A DNA stretch of 64,000 bases from Paracoccus saliphilus (GTDB taxonomy: Bacteria; Pseudomonadota; Alphaproteobacteria; Rhodobacterales; Rhodobacteraceae): contig NZ_CP067140.1 in the NCBI RefSeq assembly GCF_028553805.1, forward strand, positions 372,001 to 436,000, read 5' to 3'. This document shows positions 31,799 to 41,787 of the stretch, one piece after another. The position numbers and the translations under genes are program-made. Numbering within the stretch: the stretch's first letter is position 1; the number at the start of each line of letters is the position of its first letter. The notes under the pieces were generated by a model, which did no database searches, was not told the origin of the DNA, and was given only the letters and a program-made list of their open reading frames with translations.

Positions 31799-33888
31799 GC
31801 GGGAAGGCGGCTCCAACGTGTCAGCAGGTCCTTGTTGGACACCAACGCATCCGCTTCGGTTTGGTTCAGAAAATCCAATGCCTGCGATTGGGATGCCGCA
31901 TTGGCGATCTTGGCATCGGCGGTAATGCTGGCCAATTTCTCGGAAGCGGGGCGATCGATCGGGGCAGGCAGCATGGCGATATGCCGGGCCATGAGCTCGG
32001 GATTTAGCCCTAGGCGCAAGATCGATTCGAGCCCATCGACAGGGCGGGGCAGACGGCGGGTCATTGCCTGTGCATCTGCTATGATCGGCGGAGTTTCACG
32101 TTCTTCCGGCGTAACCAGAAGGCCACGCATACGAGCCCATCGGCCAAATACCGGGCTAGCCGACAGGCGCGATGTCAGCGGGGAAAGGATCAGCCCGGCA
32201 AGGATCGGCGACAGCCAGATCAACTGTTCAGGCGAAAACTCTGCCAGCACGATCAAGGTGCCCAGACCCAAGGCGACATGGGCCCAGTGACGACTCAACA
32301 CGACATGCCAGGGGGGCATCGATCCCGCACGGGTCTGCGCCTTCCACCCACTGTCGCGACCGCACAGGATCTCGTAGATCTGCCGCGTTTGGGTCAGCAT
32401 CTGCACGGGGGCGATCAGTGCGGAGAGTATGATCTCGAAGAGCGCGCTGGCGAAGATATGCACCGGGCCCCCTGAATTCTTTGCCAGGGGGCGGGACCAT
32501 GCGCGAAAGATGCCGAAGAGTTTTGGCAGCAACAGCAGGCCCATGGCAATCATGAACAGCCAGAGCATCCGGCGGGAATCGAAAACCGGCCAATCGGGGA
32601 AAAGCTGGTAGGCGTTCGGAAAATATTCCGGCGTGGATAAAAGAACCGTGGCTGACAGGACGAGACCGACAAGGATCAGTGCAAGCCAGATCGGGCTCAT
32701 CATGAAACCCAATATGCCGATAGCGAAATGCGCCCCGCTGATGGCGCGGGTGCCGCGCATGCCAAGCAGGCTGAGATGCTGGAGATTCCCCTGCGCCCAA
32801 CGCCGCTCACGCGCCGCCATGTCCAGAAGTGTCGGCGGGCAGCCTTCGTAACTGCCACGCAGATCGTAATCCAACCGGACCTTCCAGCCCGCGCGGCACA
32901 ATGCGGCGGCTTCGACGAAGTCATGGCTCAGGATCGAACCGCCAAAGGGGGCTTTGCCCGGCAGCCGGGGTAAACCGCAGCATTGCGCGAAGGCATTGAT
33001 GCGAATGATCGCGTTATGCCCCCAGTAATTGCCGGTATTCCCGGACCAGGCCGAAACTCCACGAGCGATCATCGGGCCATAGACCCGGCCCGCGAATTGG
33101 GTCAGGCGGGCAAAGATGGTCTCACCGCCGATCAGTACCGGCATCGTCTGGATCAGCCCCAGATCGGGCGCGGCTTCCATTCGCGCCGACAAGGCCTTGA
33201 CGGCAGCCCCGCTCAATACGCTGTCGGCATCCAGAACCACCATTTGATCGTAGCGTCCGCCCCATCTGCGGAGGAACTCGGCGATATTGCCCGATTTCCG
33301 GTCAGCATTGGTTTCCCGCCGCCGATACCAGAAGGGCAGGGGAGAAATCTCGCGCGCAGCTGCGACCGCGAGCGTTTCATTCACTGCAACCGATGGATCG
33401 CGCGTATCTGACAGCACGAAAATTTCCGCCCGATCGGCCATTCCCTCTTGCTCAAGCTCGCGGGCCAGTGCCGTCAGCAGCCCGATACTGGCCGAGGCAT
33501 CCTCATGATAGATCGGCATGACCACCGCGACATTCGCCTTGCCGGGATCGGTCGGGGTCTTGGGGCGGGGCGCAAGGAAACCGGCAAGCGTGGCGCAGAA
33601 GCTGAACCCTATCCAGGCGAAGGTCGGTACGAAAAGCGCAAGCAGCATCAACTGCATCGGCGTCGGCTTGTCGCCGAATGCCGTAAGCATCTGGAAAAAG
33701 CCGATCACGGCCAAGGCGACCGTGCCGCCGAAAGCCACCAACCTGGCCGCCCAGATCCGCAATCCGTCGCGGCTGCGGCGTGGGCCGGCGGGAGGAGCTG
33801 CGCGGAAATTCTGCTCCGGCATGTCCAGCGGCATCTCGGGCGGCATTGGAGGTTCCACGAGATTGTCCTTCGCCGCGCGCGTGGTCAT
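31795..33888 (-). CDS. opgH: Glucans biosynthesis glucosyltransferase OpgH
   Basis: A 697-residue inner-membrane GT2-type enzyme that polymerises UDP-glucose into the beta-1,2 backbone of periplasmic glucans. Visible are AVVMPIYHEDASASIGLLTA, the nucleotide-sugar region MVVLDADSVLSG (DxD-like), the acceptor-site ILSHDFVEAAALCRAGWKV and RRWAQGNLQHL (the QxxRW-equivalent area), plus flanking transmembrane helices. The ATG at 33888 overlaps the opgG stop as ATGA; a TTG at 33897 is an alternative. Confidence 0.93.
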   Translation of the reverse strand: MTTRAAKDNLVEPPMPPEMPLDMPEQNFRAAPPAGPRRSRDGLRIWAARLVAFGGTVALAVIGFFQMLTAFGDKPTPMQLMLLALFVPTFAWIGFSFCATLAGFLAPRPKTPTDPGKANVAVVMPIYHEDASASIGLLTALARELEQEGMADRAEIFVLSDTRDPSVAVNETLAVAAAREISPLPFWYRRRETNADRKSGNIAEFLRRWGGRYDQMVVLDADSVLSGAAVKALSARMEAAPDLGLIQTMPVLIGGETIFARLTQFAGRVYGPMIARGVSAWSGNTGNYWGHNAIIRINAFAQCCGLPRLPGKAPFGGSILSHDFVEAAALCRAGWKVRLDYDLRGSYEGCPPTLLDMAARERRWAQGNLQHLSLLGMRGTRAISGAHFAIGILGFMMSPIWLALILVGLVLSATVLLSTPEYFPNAYQLFPDWPVFDSRRMLWLFMIAMGLLLLPKLFGIFRAWSRPLAKNSGGPVHIFASALFEIILSALIAPVQMLTQTRQIYEILCGRDSGWKAQTRAGSMPPWHVVLSRHWAHVALGLGTLIVLAEFSPEQLIWLSPILAGLILSPLTSRLSASPVFGRWARMRGLLVTPEERETPPIIADAQAMTRRLPRPVDGLESILRLGLNPELMARHIAMLPAPIDRPASEKLASITADAKIANAASQSQALDFLNQTEADALVSNKDLLTRWSRLPA

Positions 33889-35429
33889 GCCGTCCAACGT
33901 GCCATCCAGGTCTCGCTTAACGCGACACCTTCCTTGTTGGTCAGTACGGCCTGAAGGTCGGCCAAATCCGCGTTGCCCGGCTCGTATTCGAAAGCCAGTC
34001 GCAGTACCTGCTGCTCAGGCAACGGTTTCAGATAGGCGTGGATGATTTCGCCAGCCGAGGTTGTCACCTTGGATTCGGGCATGTCTTCTGAAAATAGCGA
34101 CAGATCGAAATCCACGATGTAACTGCGCATGGTTTCGGAGTTGATCGAACGGCCCGACCGCACCTGCCGGATTTTCGCAAGTGGCAGATCGTTGGGAGGC
34201 AGCGCGGCAAAGCTGAGGCGATAGTGAAATTCATGTCGCTTGTCTTTCGCCATGGGTTCTTTCGGGACCCAGTAGCTGACGACATTGTCGTTGAATTCGT
34301 TCTCGACCGGAATTTCGACCAGACGGATTTCACCCTCTCCCCAAGCTTCCTCTGGCTCGATCCAGGCCGAAGGGCGCAGGTGATACATGGCTTCCGCGTC
34401 CTGATAATCCTCGAAATCACGCTTGCGTTGTATCAGGCCGAATCCCCTGGGATTGCGATCCACGAATGATGCGATCTGCAATTTTGAGGGCGATGACAGG
34501 CTGCGCCACAATGCCTGGCCAGCACCGGTATGCATTTGTAGCCCGTCGCTGTCATGGACGGCGGGACGATAATCATCCACTCCACGTCGACCGGCCGGAC
34601 CGAACCAGAACATCGATGTCAGGGGCGCAAGGCCGGTTTCGCGCAGATCGATGCGAGGGAACAACGCGACCCGGGTTTTCATCATGGTGACCGCGCCGGG
34701 ATTGACATCGAACTGATAGGCTCCGGTCACGGATTTGCTGTCGAGCATCGCGTGAATGCGGATCGTGCCGCTGTTATCGGTCGGCTCATGTATCCAGAAA
34801 TCGGTGAATAGCGGGAATTCCTCGCCATCGGGGCTGCCGGTCTTGATGGCAAGTCCGCGCCCCGAAAGCCCGTAAAGCGTGCCCCGCGCCACGGCGCGGA
34901 AATATGTGGCGCCCTGGAAGACCAGGAATTCATCCATCACGCCCGGCTTGTTCAGCATCGTACGCAGGCGGAACCCCGACCATCCCATGTCGCCCGTGGT
35001 TTCCAGGTCGGCACCATCGGGAAACTGCGAAGAGTCGAATTCCAGCATATGCGGATCGAAGCCCAGCTTTTGTGGAACCCCGTTGCGAACGATGCTGATA
35101 TTCACCGGCTCGTAAAAGATCGCCCCCGGTGGCAGAAGATCCAGTCCAAAGCCTCCGCGCCCGTTCAGCGGATCCATCTCGGGACGGAATCGGATGGCCC
35201 GGTATTGATCGTAATCCAGATCGGCAAAGCTGCCGACCTGTTCCGCGACCGGTTGCTTATAGATACGCGTGGCGCGGTCCGCCGCAAGCGCGGCGACCTC
35301 TTCGAACCCGAAAACATCAGGCTCCGGAGACGGTCCTTCGACCGTACCCTGAGCTTGCGCCTTGGTGGCCACCATTTGGCCTCCGACAGCCAGCGCACTG
35401 GCGGCATTGAGAAATTGTCTGCGCTTCAT
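33885..35429 (-). CDS. opgG: Periplasmic glucan biosynthesis protein OpgG/OpgD
   Basis: A 514-residue periplasmic protein needed to make and branch osmoregulated glucans. The N-terminus MKRRQFLNAASALAVGGQMV looks like a Tat signal (RRxFL), as in OpgD rather than E. coli OpgG. Conserved stretches are YDQYRAIRFRPEMD, FRLRTMLNKPGVMDEFLVFQ, SMFWFGPAGRRGVDDYRPAV and HDSDGLQMHTGAGQALWR. It is the first gene of the opgGHC operon. Expression is usually high at low osmolarity; no specific signal was identified. Confidence 0.92.
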   Translation of the reverse strand: MKRRQFLNAASALAVGGQMVATKAQAQGTVEGPSPEPDVFGFEEVAALAADRATRIYKQPVAEQVGSFADLDYDQYRAIRFRPEMDPLNGRGGFGLDLLPPGAIFYEPVNISIVRNGVPQKLGFDPHMLEFDSSQFPDGADLETTGDMGWSGFRLRTMLNKPGVMDEFLVFQGATYFRAVARGTLYGLSGRGLAIKTGSPDGEEFPLFTDFWIHEPTDNSGTIRIHAMLDSKSVTGAYQFDVNPGAVTMMKTRVALFPRIDLRETGLAPLTSMFWFGPAGRRGVDDYRPAVHDSDGLQMHTGAGQALWRSLSSPSKLQIASFVDRNPRGFGLIQRKRDFEDYQDAEAMYHLRPSAWIEPEEAWGEGEIRLVEIPVENEFNDNVVSYWVPKEPMAKDKRHEFHYRLSFAALPPNDLPLAKIRQVRSGRSINSETMRSYIVDFDLSLFSEDMPESKVTTSAGEIIHAYLKPLPEQQVLRLAFEYEPGNADLADLQAVLTNKEGVALSETWMARWTA

Positions 35430-35590
35430 GAGTGGAGTTCGATGCCAAAAACCTGATTATCATACGGCTACTGCCGCATTGCAGCAAGCTGTATAGGCGG
35501 TAACGCGCTGGTCCGCCAGCGAGTTTCCCTGCCATGGGCGTAGAAGTGCATAACTCCGCGTCACCTTCTGTGAAATCGGAATATATGCAC

Positions 35591-37834
35591 TTATTGGCGT
35601 GCAAGCCATTCGGTGATCGGACGACGCAGATTCGTCAGCCCCGATTCCTGTGCATCGTCGATGACTTTGCGCAGTTCACTGATCGAAACGCGACGGATCA
35701 GATGCTTGACCGGCCCGATCGAGGCCGGCCGCATGGAAAGCCGTCTTATGCCCAAGGCGGCGAATGTCAGCGCCTCGATCGGACGGCCCGCGTCCTCGCC
35801 GCAGAACGAAAGCGGCACGCGCGCCTCTTCGCAGCGCGCGACGATCTGCTGAAGCAGCATCAGGAACGAGGTGCTGAGCGTATCGTAACGACGGCGCACG
35901 CGCTCATTCTCTCGGTCGGCGGCGAAGAAGAACTGTTTCAGATCGTTGCCGCCGATCGAGATGAAGTCGCACATCTCGAAAAATCGCTTGGGCGCGAAGG
36001 CCAGCGAAGGGGTTTCCAGCATGGCCCCAACCCGGATATCGCTAGGCATGTCGTGCCCCAACCGTTGCTCGCGGGCCAGCTCATGCATCAGGATGCGATA
36101 GGCGGCCTCGTATTCTGTGATATCCGAAATGAAAGGGAACATCACATGCAGAGGGCACCCGCCCGATGCGCGGATGAGTGATTGCAATTGCATACGCAAG
36201 ACACCGCGCTTGTCCAGGCCCACGCGGATGGCACGCCAGCCCATTGCCGGATTCGGTTCGTCCTGCGGTTTCATGTAGGGTAGCACCTTGTCCGAGCCGA
36301 TATCCAGCGTGCGGAACATCACCGGCTTGCCCTTGGCACTGTCGATGACATGGCGATAAAGCTTTGCCAACTCCGCCCGGCGGGGGACATGGTTTCGGAC
36401 CAGGAACTGCAATTCGGTCCGAAACAGCCCTACGCCCTCGGCACCCGATCCTTCCAGCGAAGGCAGATCGGCCATAAGACCGGCATTCATGTAAAGCTGA
36501 ATCGACGTGCCGCAGGTGCCGATCGCGGGCAAATTGCGCAGGCTGGCATACCGGTCTTGCGCTTCGGCCTGCATGGCAAGATTGTCGCGGAAGGCGGCGG
36601 CGACACTTTCCTCGGGGCGCAGATGCACGATGCCCTGATCCCCATCGACTAGGATCGGATCGCCATTCAGCGCCTCGGCGGTGATGCGGCTGGTATGGAT
36701 GACCAGGGGAATGGCGAGCGCGCGCGCGACGATGGCGGCATGGCTGCCGACCGAGCCCTCTTCCAGCACCACGCCCTTCAGTTTGCGGCCATATTCCAGC
36801 AGTTCCGCCGGGCCGATATTGCGGGCGACCAAGATCGGATCGTCCGGCATTTCGGCTCCGGTATCGTTGCCCTGACCGGTCAGGATGCGTAGCAGTCGAT
36901 TCGACAGGTCGTCCAGATCGTGCAGCCGGTCGCGCAGATAGGGATCGGCTGCCATCTCCAGCCGGGCGCGCGCGGCGGATTGCTCTTTCTCGATCGCGGC
37001 CTCTGCCGAGAGACCCAGCTTGATGTCCTCTTCCATCCGGCGCAGCCAGCTGCGTGAATGGGCGAACATGCGATAGGTTTCCAGAACGGCGGTATGCTCG
37101 CCACCGCCCATATCGGCCGCGGCAACCATCGTGTTGACTGTCTCGCGCAAACGATTCACGCCGTCATGCAGGCGCTGGAGCTCTGCCTCGGGGTCATCGC
37201 CCACTGGATTGGCGATCACCACCCGGGGATCGTGCAGCCAGACATGACCCTCTGCGGCGCCTTCCTGGCCGGTGCCGCCGCGAAACATCAGCGGGAAGCG
37301 ATGCGCCAGAGGCATGCTGTCGGACTGACTTCCCTGAAAGGCGCCGAGCTCGGTCATCTCGGCCAGCACCATGGCGACAACTTCGAGCCCGTAAACCTCG
37401 TCGTCACTGAACAATCGCTTGTCCAGCGACTGGACGACCAGCACTCCGAGCCGTTCGCCAACGCGCTGGATCGGGACGCCGAGAAAGCTCGGGAACACTT
37501 CCTCACCGGTTTCGGGCATGAAGCGGAAACCGGGAGCCGAGGGAGCATCGGCGGTGTTCACGTAACGTCCGGTGCGGGCGACGCGTCCGACCAGACCTTC
37601 ACCCAAGCGCAGCCTCGTCTGGTGCACCGCCTCGCTGCGCAACCCTTCGGTGGCGCACAGCTCCAGCGTCTCGGCATCGCGGAACAGGTAGATCGAACAA
37701 ACCTGCGTGCCCATCGAATCGGCGATGTGATGTGTGATCTGGTCCAGCCGATCCTGCCCGCCTCCGGGGGCGGCAAGAATTTCCTTGAGCCGCCTCAGCA
37801 GCTTGCGTGAATCGCTATCTTTACGGTCCGGCAT
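35591..37834 (-). CDS. ptsP: Phosphoenolpyruvate-protein phosphotransferase PtsP (EI-Ntr)
   Basis: A 747-residue first enzyme of the nitrogen PTS: it autophosphorylates from PEP and passes phosphate to NPr. An N-terminal GAF domain (about 20-165; ICSIYLFRDAETLELCATEG-like region) is followed by the EI domains. The phosphorylated His is in EEGSVGSHAAIVARALAIP and the PEP-binding barrel has GVGLFRTELQFL and FISIGGNDLKQFFFAADREN. ATG 37834 gives the standard N-terminus and has AGGGG upstream; the frame extends 32 codons further. It lies 67 bases after lysC. Confidence 0.95.
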   Translation of the reverse strand: MPDRKDSDSRKLLRRLKEILAAPGGGQDRLDQITHHIADSMGTQVCSIYLFRDAETLELCATEGLRSEAVHQTRLRLGEGLVGRVARTGRYVNTADAPSAPGFRFMPETGEEVFPSFLGVPIQRVGERLGVLVVQSLDKRLFSDDEVYGLEVVAMVLAEMTELGAFQGSQSDSMPLAHRFPLMFRGGTGQEGAAEGHVWLHDPRVVIANPVGDDPEAELQRLHDGVNRLRETVNTMVAAADMGGGEHTAVLETYRMFAHSRSWLRRMEEDIKLGLSAEAAIEKEQSAARARLEMAADPYLRDRLHDLDDLSNRLLRILTGQGNDTGAEMPDDPILVARNIGPAELLEYGRKLKGVVLEEGSVGSHAAIVARALAIPLVIHTSRITAEALNGDPILVDGDQGIVHLRPEESVAAAFRDNLAMQAEAQDRYASLRNLPAIGTCGTSIQLYMNAGLMADLPSLEGSGAEGVGLFRTELQFLVRNHVPRRAELAKLYRHVIDSAKGKPVMFRTLDIGSDKVLPYMKPQDEPNPAMGWRAIRVGLDKRGVLRMQLQSLIRASGGCPLHVMFPFISDITEYEAAYRILMHELAREQRLGHDMPSDIRVGAMLETPSLAFAPKRFFEMCDFISIGGNDLKQFFFAADRENERVRRRYDTLSTSFLMLLQQIVARCEEARVPLSFCGEDAGRPIEALTFAALGIRRLSMRPASIGPVKHLIRRVSISELRKVIDDAQESGLTNLRRPITEWLARQ

Positions 37835-37901
37835 CGCGCCCCTGTCTGTTCTGCCGCGATGGCCCTGCGGGCCGTTCTCCGGATCTTGCGTCCGGTTTGA
37901 T

Positions 37902-39158
37902 TCAGGCCGCCTCGAGCCCGAAGGCATCATGCAGTGCCTGCACCGCGAGTTCCATATATTTGCGGTCGATCAGCACCGAAATCTTGATCTCGCTGGTGGC
38001 GATGACCTTGATATTGATATTTTCATCGGCCAGCGCCTTGAACATGCGGGCTGCAACGCCCGTATGGCTGCGCATGCCGATGCCTACGACGCTGACCTTG
38101 GCGGTTTCGGTGTCCACAATCAACTCATCATAAGAGATATGTCCCGATGCGCGGGCTTCCTCCATGGCGCGTTTGGCACGTTCGACCTGGTTGACCGGAA
38201 CCGAGAAGGTCATGTCGGTGACCGATCCCGGACGATCGCCGACATCCTTTTCGGATATGTTCTGCACGATCATGTCGACATTCACGCCCGCATCGGCCAG
38301 CGGAGCGAAAATCGCCGCAGAAATTCCCGGCCGATCCTCGACGGTGACGAGGGTGATCTTGGCCTCTTCCCGCGAATAGGCGACCCCGTTTACGACTTTC
38401 GATTCCATGATTTCATCCTCATCGCAGACCAGCGTGCCTGAATTTTCATCGGTATCCTCGAAAGAGGATAGCACGCGCAGCCGGACCTTGTAGCGCATCG
38501 CCAGCTCGACCGAGCGGGTTTGCAGCACTTTCGCCCCCAGGCTGGCCAGTTCAAGCATTTCCTCGAAGGCGATCTTTTCCAGCTTGCGCGCTTTCGAGGT
38601 GATGCGCGGATCGGTGGTATAGATACCATCCACATCGGTGTAGATATCGCAGCGCTCGGCCCCGAATGCGGCCGCGAAGGCAACGGCGGTGGTGTCCGAG
38701 CCGCCACGTCCAAGCGTGGTGATCCGCCCGTCCGGGCCGATGCCCTGGAAGCCCGCCACCACGGCAACCTTGAAGCCTTCCTGGAACTTGCGGTCGATAT
38801 TATCGCGCGGGATTTCCACGAAACGCGCCGCCGAATGGGCGTCGGTGGTGTTGATCGGCACTTGCCAACCCTGCCAGCTACGCGCGGGCACGCCCATTTC
38901 CTGCAGGGTCAAGGCCATCAGTCCGGCAGTCACGTTCTCGCCCGAGCTGACCACGGCGTCATATTCGCGCGCATCGAACAGGGGCGAGGTCTGCTCGACC
39001 CAGCCAACCAGTTCGTTGGTTCTGCCCGACATGGCGCTGACGATAACGATGATATCAAAGCCGCGCTCCACCTCGCGCTGCACCTTCTGGGCGGCGTTCC
39101 TGATGCGCTCCAGATCGGCCACGGAAGTACCGCCGAATTTCATTACCAGAAGCGGCAT
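37902..39158 (-). CDS. lysC: Aspartate kinase
   Basis: Phosphorylates aspartate, the first step towards lysine, threonine, methionine and diaminopimelate. The 418 residues begin MPLLVMKFGGTSVADLERI and contain VSSGENVTAGLMA and TLGRGGSDTTAVAFAAAFGA (catalytic domain). Two C-terminal ACT domains (about 265-418; VTVEDRPGISAAIFAPLADA) confer feedback inhibition. The length matches the monofunctional class of B. subtilis LysC. It is followed by ptsP on the same strand. Confidence 0.96.
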   Translation of the reverse strand: MPLLVMKFGGTSVADLERIRNAAQKVQREVERGFDIIVIVSAMSGRTNELVGWVEQTSPLFDAREYDAVVSSGENVTAGLMALTLQEMGVPARSWQGWQVPINTTDAHSAARFVEIPRDNIDRKFQEGFKVAVVAGFQGIGPDGRITTLGRGGSDTTAVAFAAAFGAERCDIYTDVDGIYTTDPRITSKARKLEKIAFEEMLELASLGAKVLQTRSVELAMRYKVRLRVLSSFEDTDENSGTLVCDEDEIMESKVVNGVAYSREEAKITLVTVEDRPGISAAIFAPLADAGVNVDMIVQNISEKDVGDRPGSVTDMTFSVPVNQVERAKRAMEEARASGHISYDELIVDTETAKVSVVGIGMRSHTGVAARMFKALADENINIKVIATSEIKISVLIDRKYMELAVQALHDAFGLEAA

Positions 39159-39270
39159 TGCGGGCCTCCAGCCTCAGACTTGTCCATCGGCGCGGCTTTT
39201 ATGGGCGGGAAGGAGAAACCGCAAGAGGAGATGCAACCGGCATGTCGTGTCGCCGCTGCCGCATGCGGCG

Positions 39271-39684
39271 TCAATTAGCCTTCTGACGCGGGATAAACGG
39301 CAACGGGGCGACCGGCACGCCATCTTCGATCAGTTTTCGGGCATCCTCCGGTTTCGCCTCGCCATGAATCGCGCGGCCCGGGCGCTCACCCTCATGCATG
39401 GCCCGTGCCTCGTCGGCAAAGCGCAGGCCCACGTAATCGGAATTCTTCTCGACATGTTCGCGCAGCTTTTCCAGCGCGGCCTCTGATGGATTGCGCGGTG
39501 CATCCAGCGGCGCCTTCTGTTCCGCGGGCACCGAGGGGGCCATCAACGCCTTTTCCACGCTGGTCGATCCACATTGCGCGCAAGCGACCTGGCCGGCATC
39601 CCTCATTGTCTCGAAACCCTCGGACGAGCGGAACCAGCCATCGAAATCGTGACCTTTATCGCAGCGCAACGCATAACGGATCAT
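39271..39684 (-). CDS. DUF1178 family protein
   Basis: A 137-residue conserved protein of unknown function. The N-terminus MIRYALRCDKGHDFDGWFRS and the CAQCGSTSVEKALMAPSV segment place three cysteines and a histidine in a zinc-ribbon-like arrangement. The middle EKNSDYVGLRFADEARAMH is a strong family signature. It lies 34 bases upstream of... the 5' end follows waaA on the same strand, suggesting co-transcription. Confidence 0.88.
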   Translation of the reverse strand: MIRYALRCDKGHDFDGWFRSSEGFETMRDAGQVACAQCGSTSVEKALMAPSVPAEQKAPLDAPRNPSEAALEKLREHVEKNSDYVGLRFADEARAMHEGERPGRAIHGEAKPEDARKLIEDGVPVAPLPFIPRQKAN

Positions 39685-39718
39685 GCGAAATCCCCATTCA
39701 TGTCCACCCTATATCGTG

Positions 39719-40912
39719 TCACAATCCGGATTTGGCAAGCTCTCTCAGCCGGGCGAGCAATGCCGTGGGATCACCCGCGCGCCTGTTCAGCACATCGCGT
39801 GCGGCATGGCCCATCGTTCGAGCAGCGGCAAGATCGCCTGTCAGCCGGATCAACTCGAGGGGCAAGGTTTCACTGTCTATCGCGACGGCTCCGCCTGCCG
39901 AGGCAAGGGCGGCATAGCTTTCTGCATGATTGCTGACATGCGGGCCGCAAAGGATCGCGCAGCGATATGCCGCAGGTTCCCAAGGCGTATGCCCGCCATT
40001 ATCCGTCAGCGATCCTCCGACGAGGCAAATTCCAGCCTTTGCATACCAGCGCGGCATCTCTCCCAATGTGTCTGCCAGCAAGAGCGGCGCATCCTCGGCA
40101 CCCTCGGACCGTCGCCGGACATCCAGCCCACGCGCAGCGATCAGCCCGGCAATGTCATCGCTGCGCTGCGGATGGCGTGGGGCGAGAATCAACCGAAGCT
40201 CGGGGTGGACGGCGCGTGCCGCCAGCCAGCTGTCCAGAATCACCGCATCCTCGCCCTCGTGGGTCGAGGCGGCCAGAGCGACAAGGCCGCGTGCCGAATC
40301 GTCGGCGGGCGGGACGACCTGCGCTGGTGACAGCAGCTTCAGGTCCAGTTGCGGCAGTATCGCTGCATCCGGCAGGCCAAGACAGCGCAAACGGGCCTCG
40401 CTTCCCGCATCCTGGGCCGATAGGGCGGCAATCCGCCCCAGCATCGGCGAGATCACACCGCGCAGCCGCCTCCATTTCGCCGCCGAACGCTCGGACATCC
40501 GCGCGCCGATCATCGCTTGCGCGATACCTCGTTCTGCGAGCACGCGGGAACGCAACGGCCAGAACTCGCCTTCGATAGTCAGCGCAAGGCGCGGTTGAGC
40601 GGCATCCAGAAAGCGGTTCAGCGATCCCGGCATATCCAGCGGAGCCAATCTTGCGGGCAGACCCCACCCGGCGACCATATCGCGTCCGGTCACGCTGTTC
40701 GTCGTGACCTGTATGCTGAATTCACTGGCCAATGCCTCGATCATCGGGCGGCCTGAAGTCAGTTCGCCCACGGAAGCGCCGTGCACCCAGATATCTGCGG
40801 TGGCGGGCGCCTGGTCCAGAACGAGCCTGTTCCGCAGGTTCTCCGATCTGCCAATATTTGCGCGTAATCGCAGAAAGGCTTCGGCCAATCGGGTGGTTGC
40901 GGTGTAGATCAT
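39719..40912 (-). CDS. waaA: 3-deoxy-D-manno-octulosonic acid transferase
   Basis: A 397-residue GT30-type enzyme that transfers Kdo from CMP-Kdo to lipid A precursor at the inner membrane. It has the N-terminal WVHGASVGELTSGRP and LTIEGEFWPL, and C-terminal LAASTHEGEDAV, LAPRHPQRSDD and LVGGSLTDNGGHTPWEPAA, which bind the sugar nucleotide. The N-terminal membrane anchor seems short compared with E. coli WaaA. DUF1178 follows after 34 bases, and tRNA-Cys is just upstream. Confidence 0.93.
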   Translation of the reverse strand: MIYTATTRLAEAFLRLRANIGRSENLRNRLVLDQAPATADIWVHGASVGELTSGRPMIEALASEFSIQVTTNSVTGRDMVAGWGLPARLAPLDMPGSLNRFLDAAQPRLALTIEGEFWPLRSRVLAERGIAQAMIGARMSERSAAKWRRLRGVISPMLGRIAALSAQDAGSEARLRCLGLPDAAILPQLDLKLLSPAQVVPPADDSARGLVALAASTHEGEDAVILDSWLAARAVHPELRLILAPRHPQRSDDIAGLIAARGLDVRRRSEGAEDAPLLLADTLGEMPRWYAKAGICLVGGSLTDNGGHTPWEPAAYRCAILCGPHVSNHAESYAALASAGGAVAIDSETLPLELIRLTGDLAAARTMGHAARDVLNRRAGDPTALLARLRELAKSGL

Positions 40913-40933
40913 CGGAAACCCTCGGGCTGATGA

Positions 40934-41007
40934 TGGAGGTGGGTACCGGAATCGAACCGGTCTTCACGGATTTGCAATCCGGTGCGTAACCACTCCGCCA
41001 ACCCACC
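40934..41007 (-). tRNA. tRNA-Cys (anticodon GCA)
   Basis: On the minus strand the acceptor stem GGTGGGT pairs with ACCCACC. The anticodon arm reads CGGATTGCAAATCCG with anticodon GCA, and the T arm has GGTTCGATTCC. The discriminator is U, as usual for tRNA-Cys, and CCA is encoded. 74 bases including CCA. Confidence 0.95.
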
Positions 41008-41133
41008 GCCGTCGAGAGTGCGTTTGGGATAAAGGATCGATGCGCGGCGTGCAAGACTGGAATGACCGCCGTTGCTCACCTACATGAAACGTGGCAATAA
41101 GCCCCCGAAGCAGGTCGAGCAGAGGTTCCGACA

Positions 41134-41787
41134 ATGACCGATTTTGCCGCGCGCCGCACCGTGATGGTGGATACCCAGGTTCGCCCTAATGATGTGACCA
41201 AGTTCCCGGTGATCGAAGCCATGCTGGCGATTCCCCGTGAAGAGTTTGTTCCGGCACCTCTGCGTGCCGTCGCCTATTCAGGCGAGAATCTCACCATAGG
41301 TGAGGGGCGCGTCCTGCTCGAGCCGCGGACATTGGCCAAGCTGGTGGACGGGCTGGATGTCCAACCCGGTGATCTGGTTCTGGATCTGGCCTGCGGCTAT
41401 GGGTATTCCGCCGCGGTCGTCGCACGGCTTGCCGAGGCCGTGGTCGCCATCGAGGACGATGAAACCATGGCGGCCGAAGCCGAGAAACGGCTTGCCGAGG
41501 CGGATGTCTTCAATGTCGCGACGCTTCACGGCAACCTGACCGAGGGGAACCCCAAGCAAGGTCCCTATGACGTCATCCTGATCGAAGGTGCGGTCGAGGA
41601 AGTGCCCTCGGCAATCCTGGATCAGTTGAAGGAGGGAGGGCGGATCGGCGCCCTCTTCATGGAAGGTTCGCTTGGCGTTGCCCGAATCGGATATCGCCTG
41701 AATGGTCGGGTAAACTGGCGCTATGCGTTCAACGCGCATGCGCCGGTGCTAAAGGCCTTCACGAAGGAACGGGGATTCAACCTGTGA
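41134..41787 (+). CDS. Protein-L-isoaspartate O-methyltransferase-like protein
   Basis: A 217-residue SAM-dependent methyltransferase of the PCMT family. The SAM motif I is [19 protein letters not shown], with post-[19 protein letters not shown] and motif [19 protein letters not shown]. The N-terminal [20 protein letters not shown] is characteristic of the alphaproteobacterial version that sits next to tolC. A second, more canonical pcm is at 45173-45832. Its stop overlaps the tolC start, so the two are translated together. Confidence 0.88.
   Translation: MTDFAARRTVMVDTQVRPNDVTKFPVIEAMLAIPREEFVPAPLRAVAYSGENLTIGEGRVLLEPRTLAKLVDGLDVQPGDLVLDLACGYGYSAAVVARLAEAVVAIEDDETMAAEAEKRLAEADVFNVATLHGNLTEGNPKQGPYDVILIEGAVEEVPSAILDQLKEGGRIGALFMEGSLGVARIGYRLNGRVNWRYAFNAHAPVLKAFTKERGFNL

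Noticed and set aside
41134..41787. A duplicate pcm formed by recent gene duplication
   Set aside because: The two PCMT-type proteins differ strongly and lie in different conserved contexts (tolC versus surE/nlpD), so they are old paralogues.
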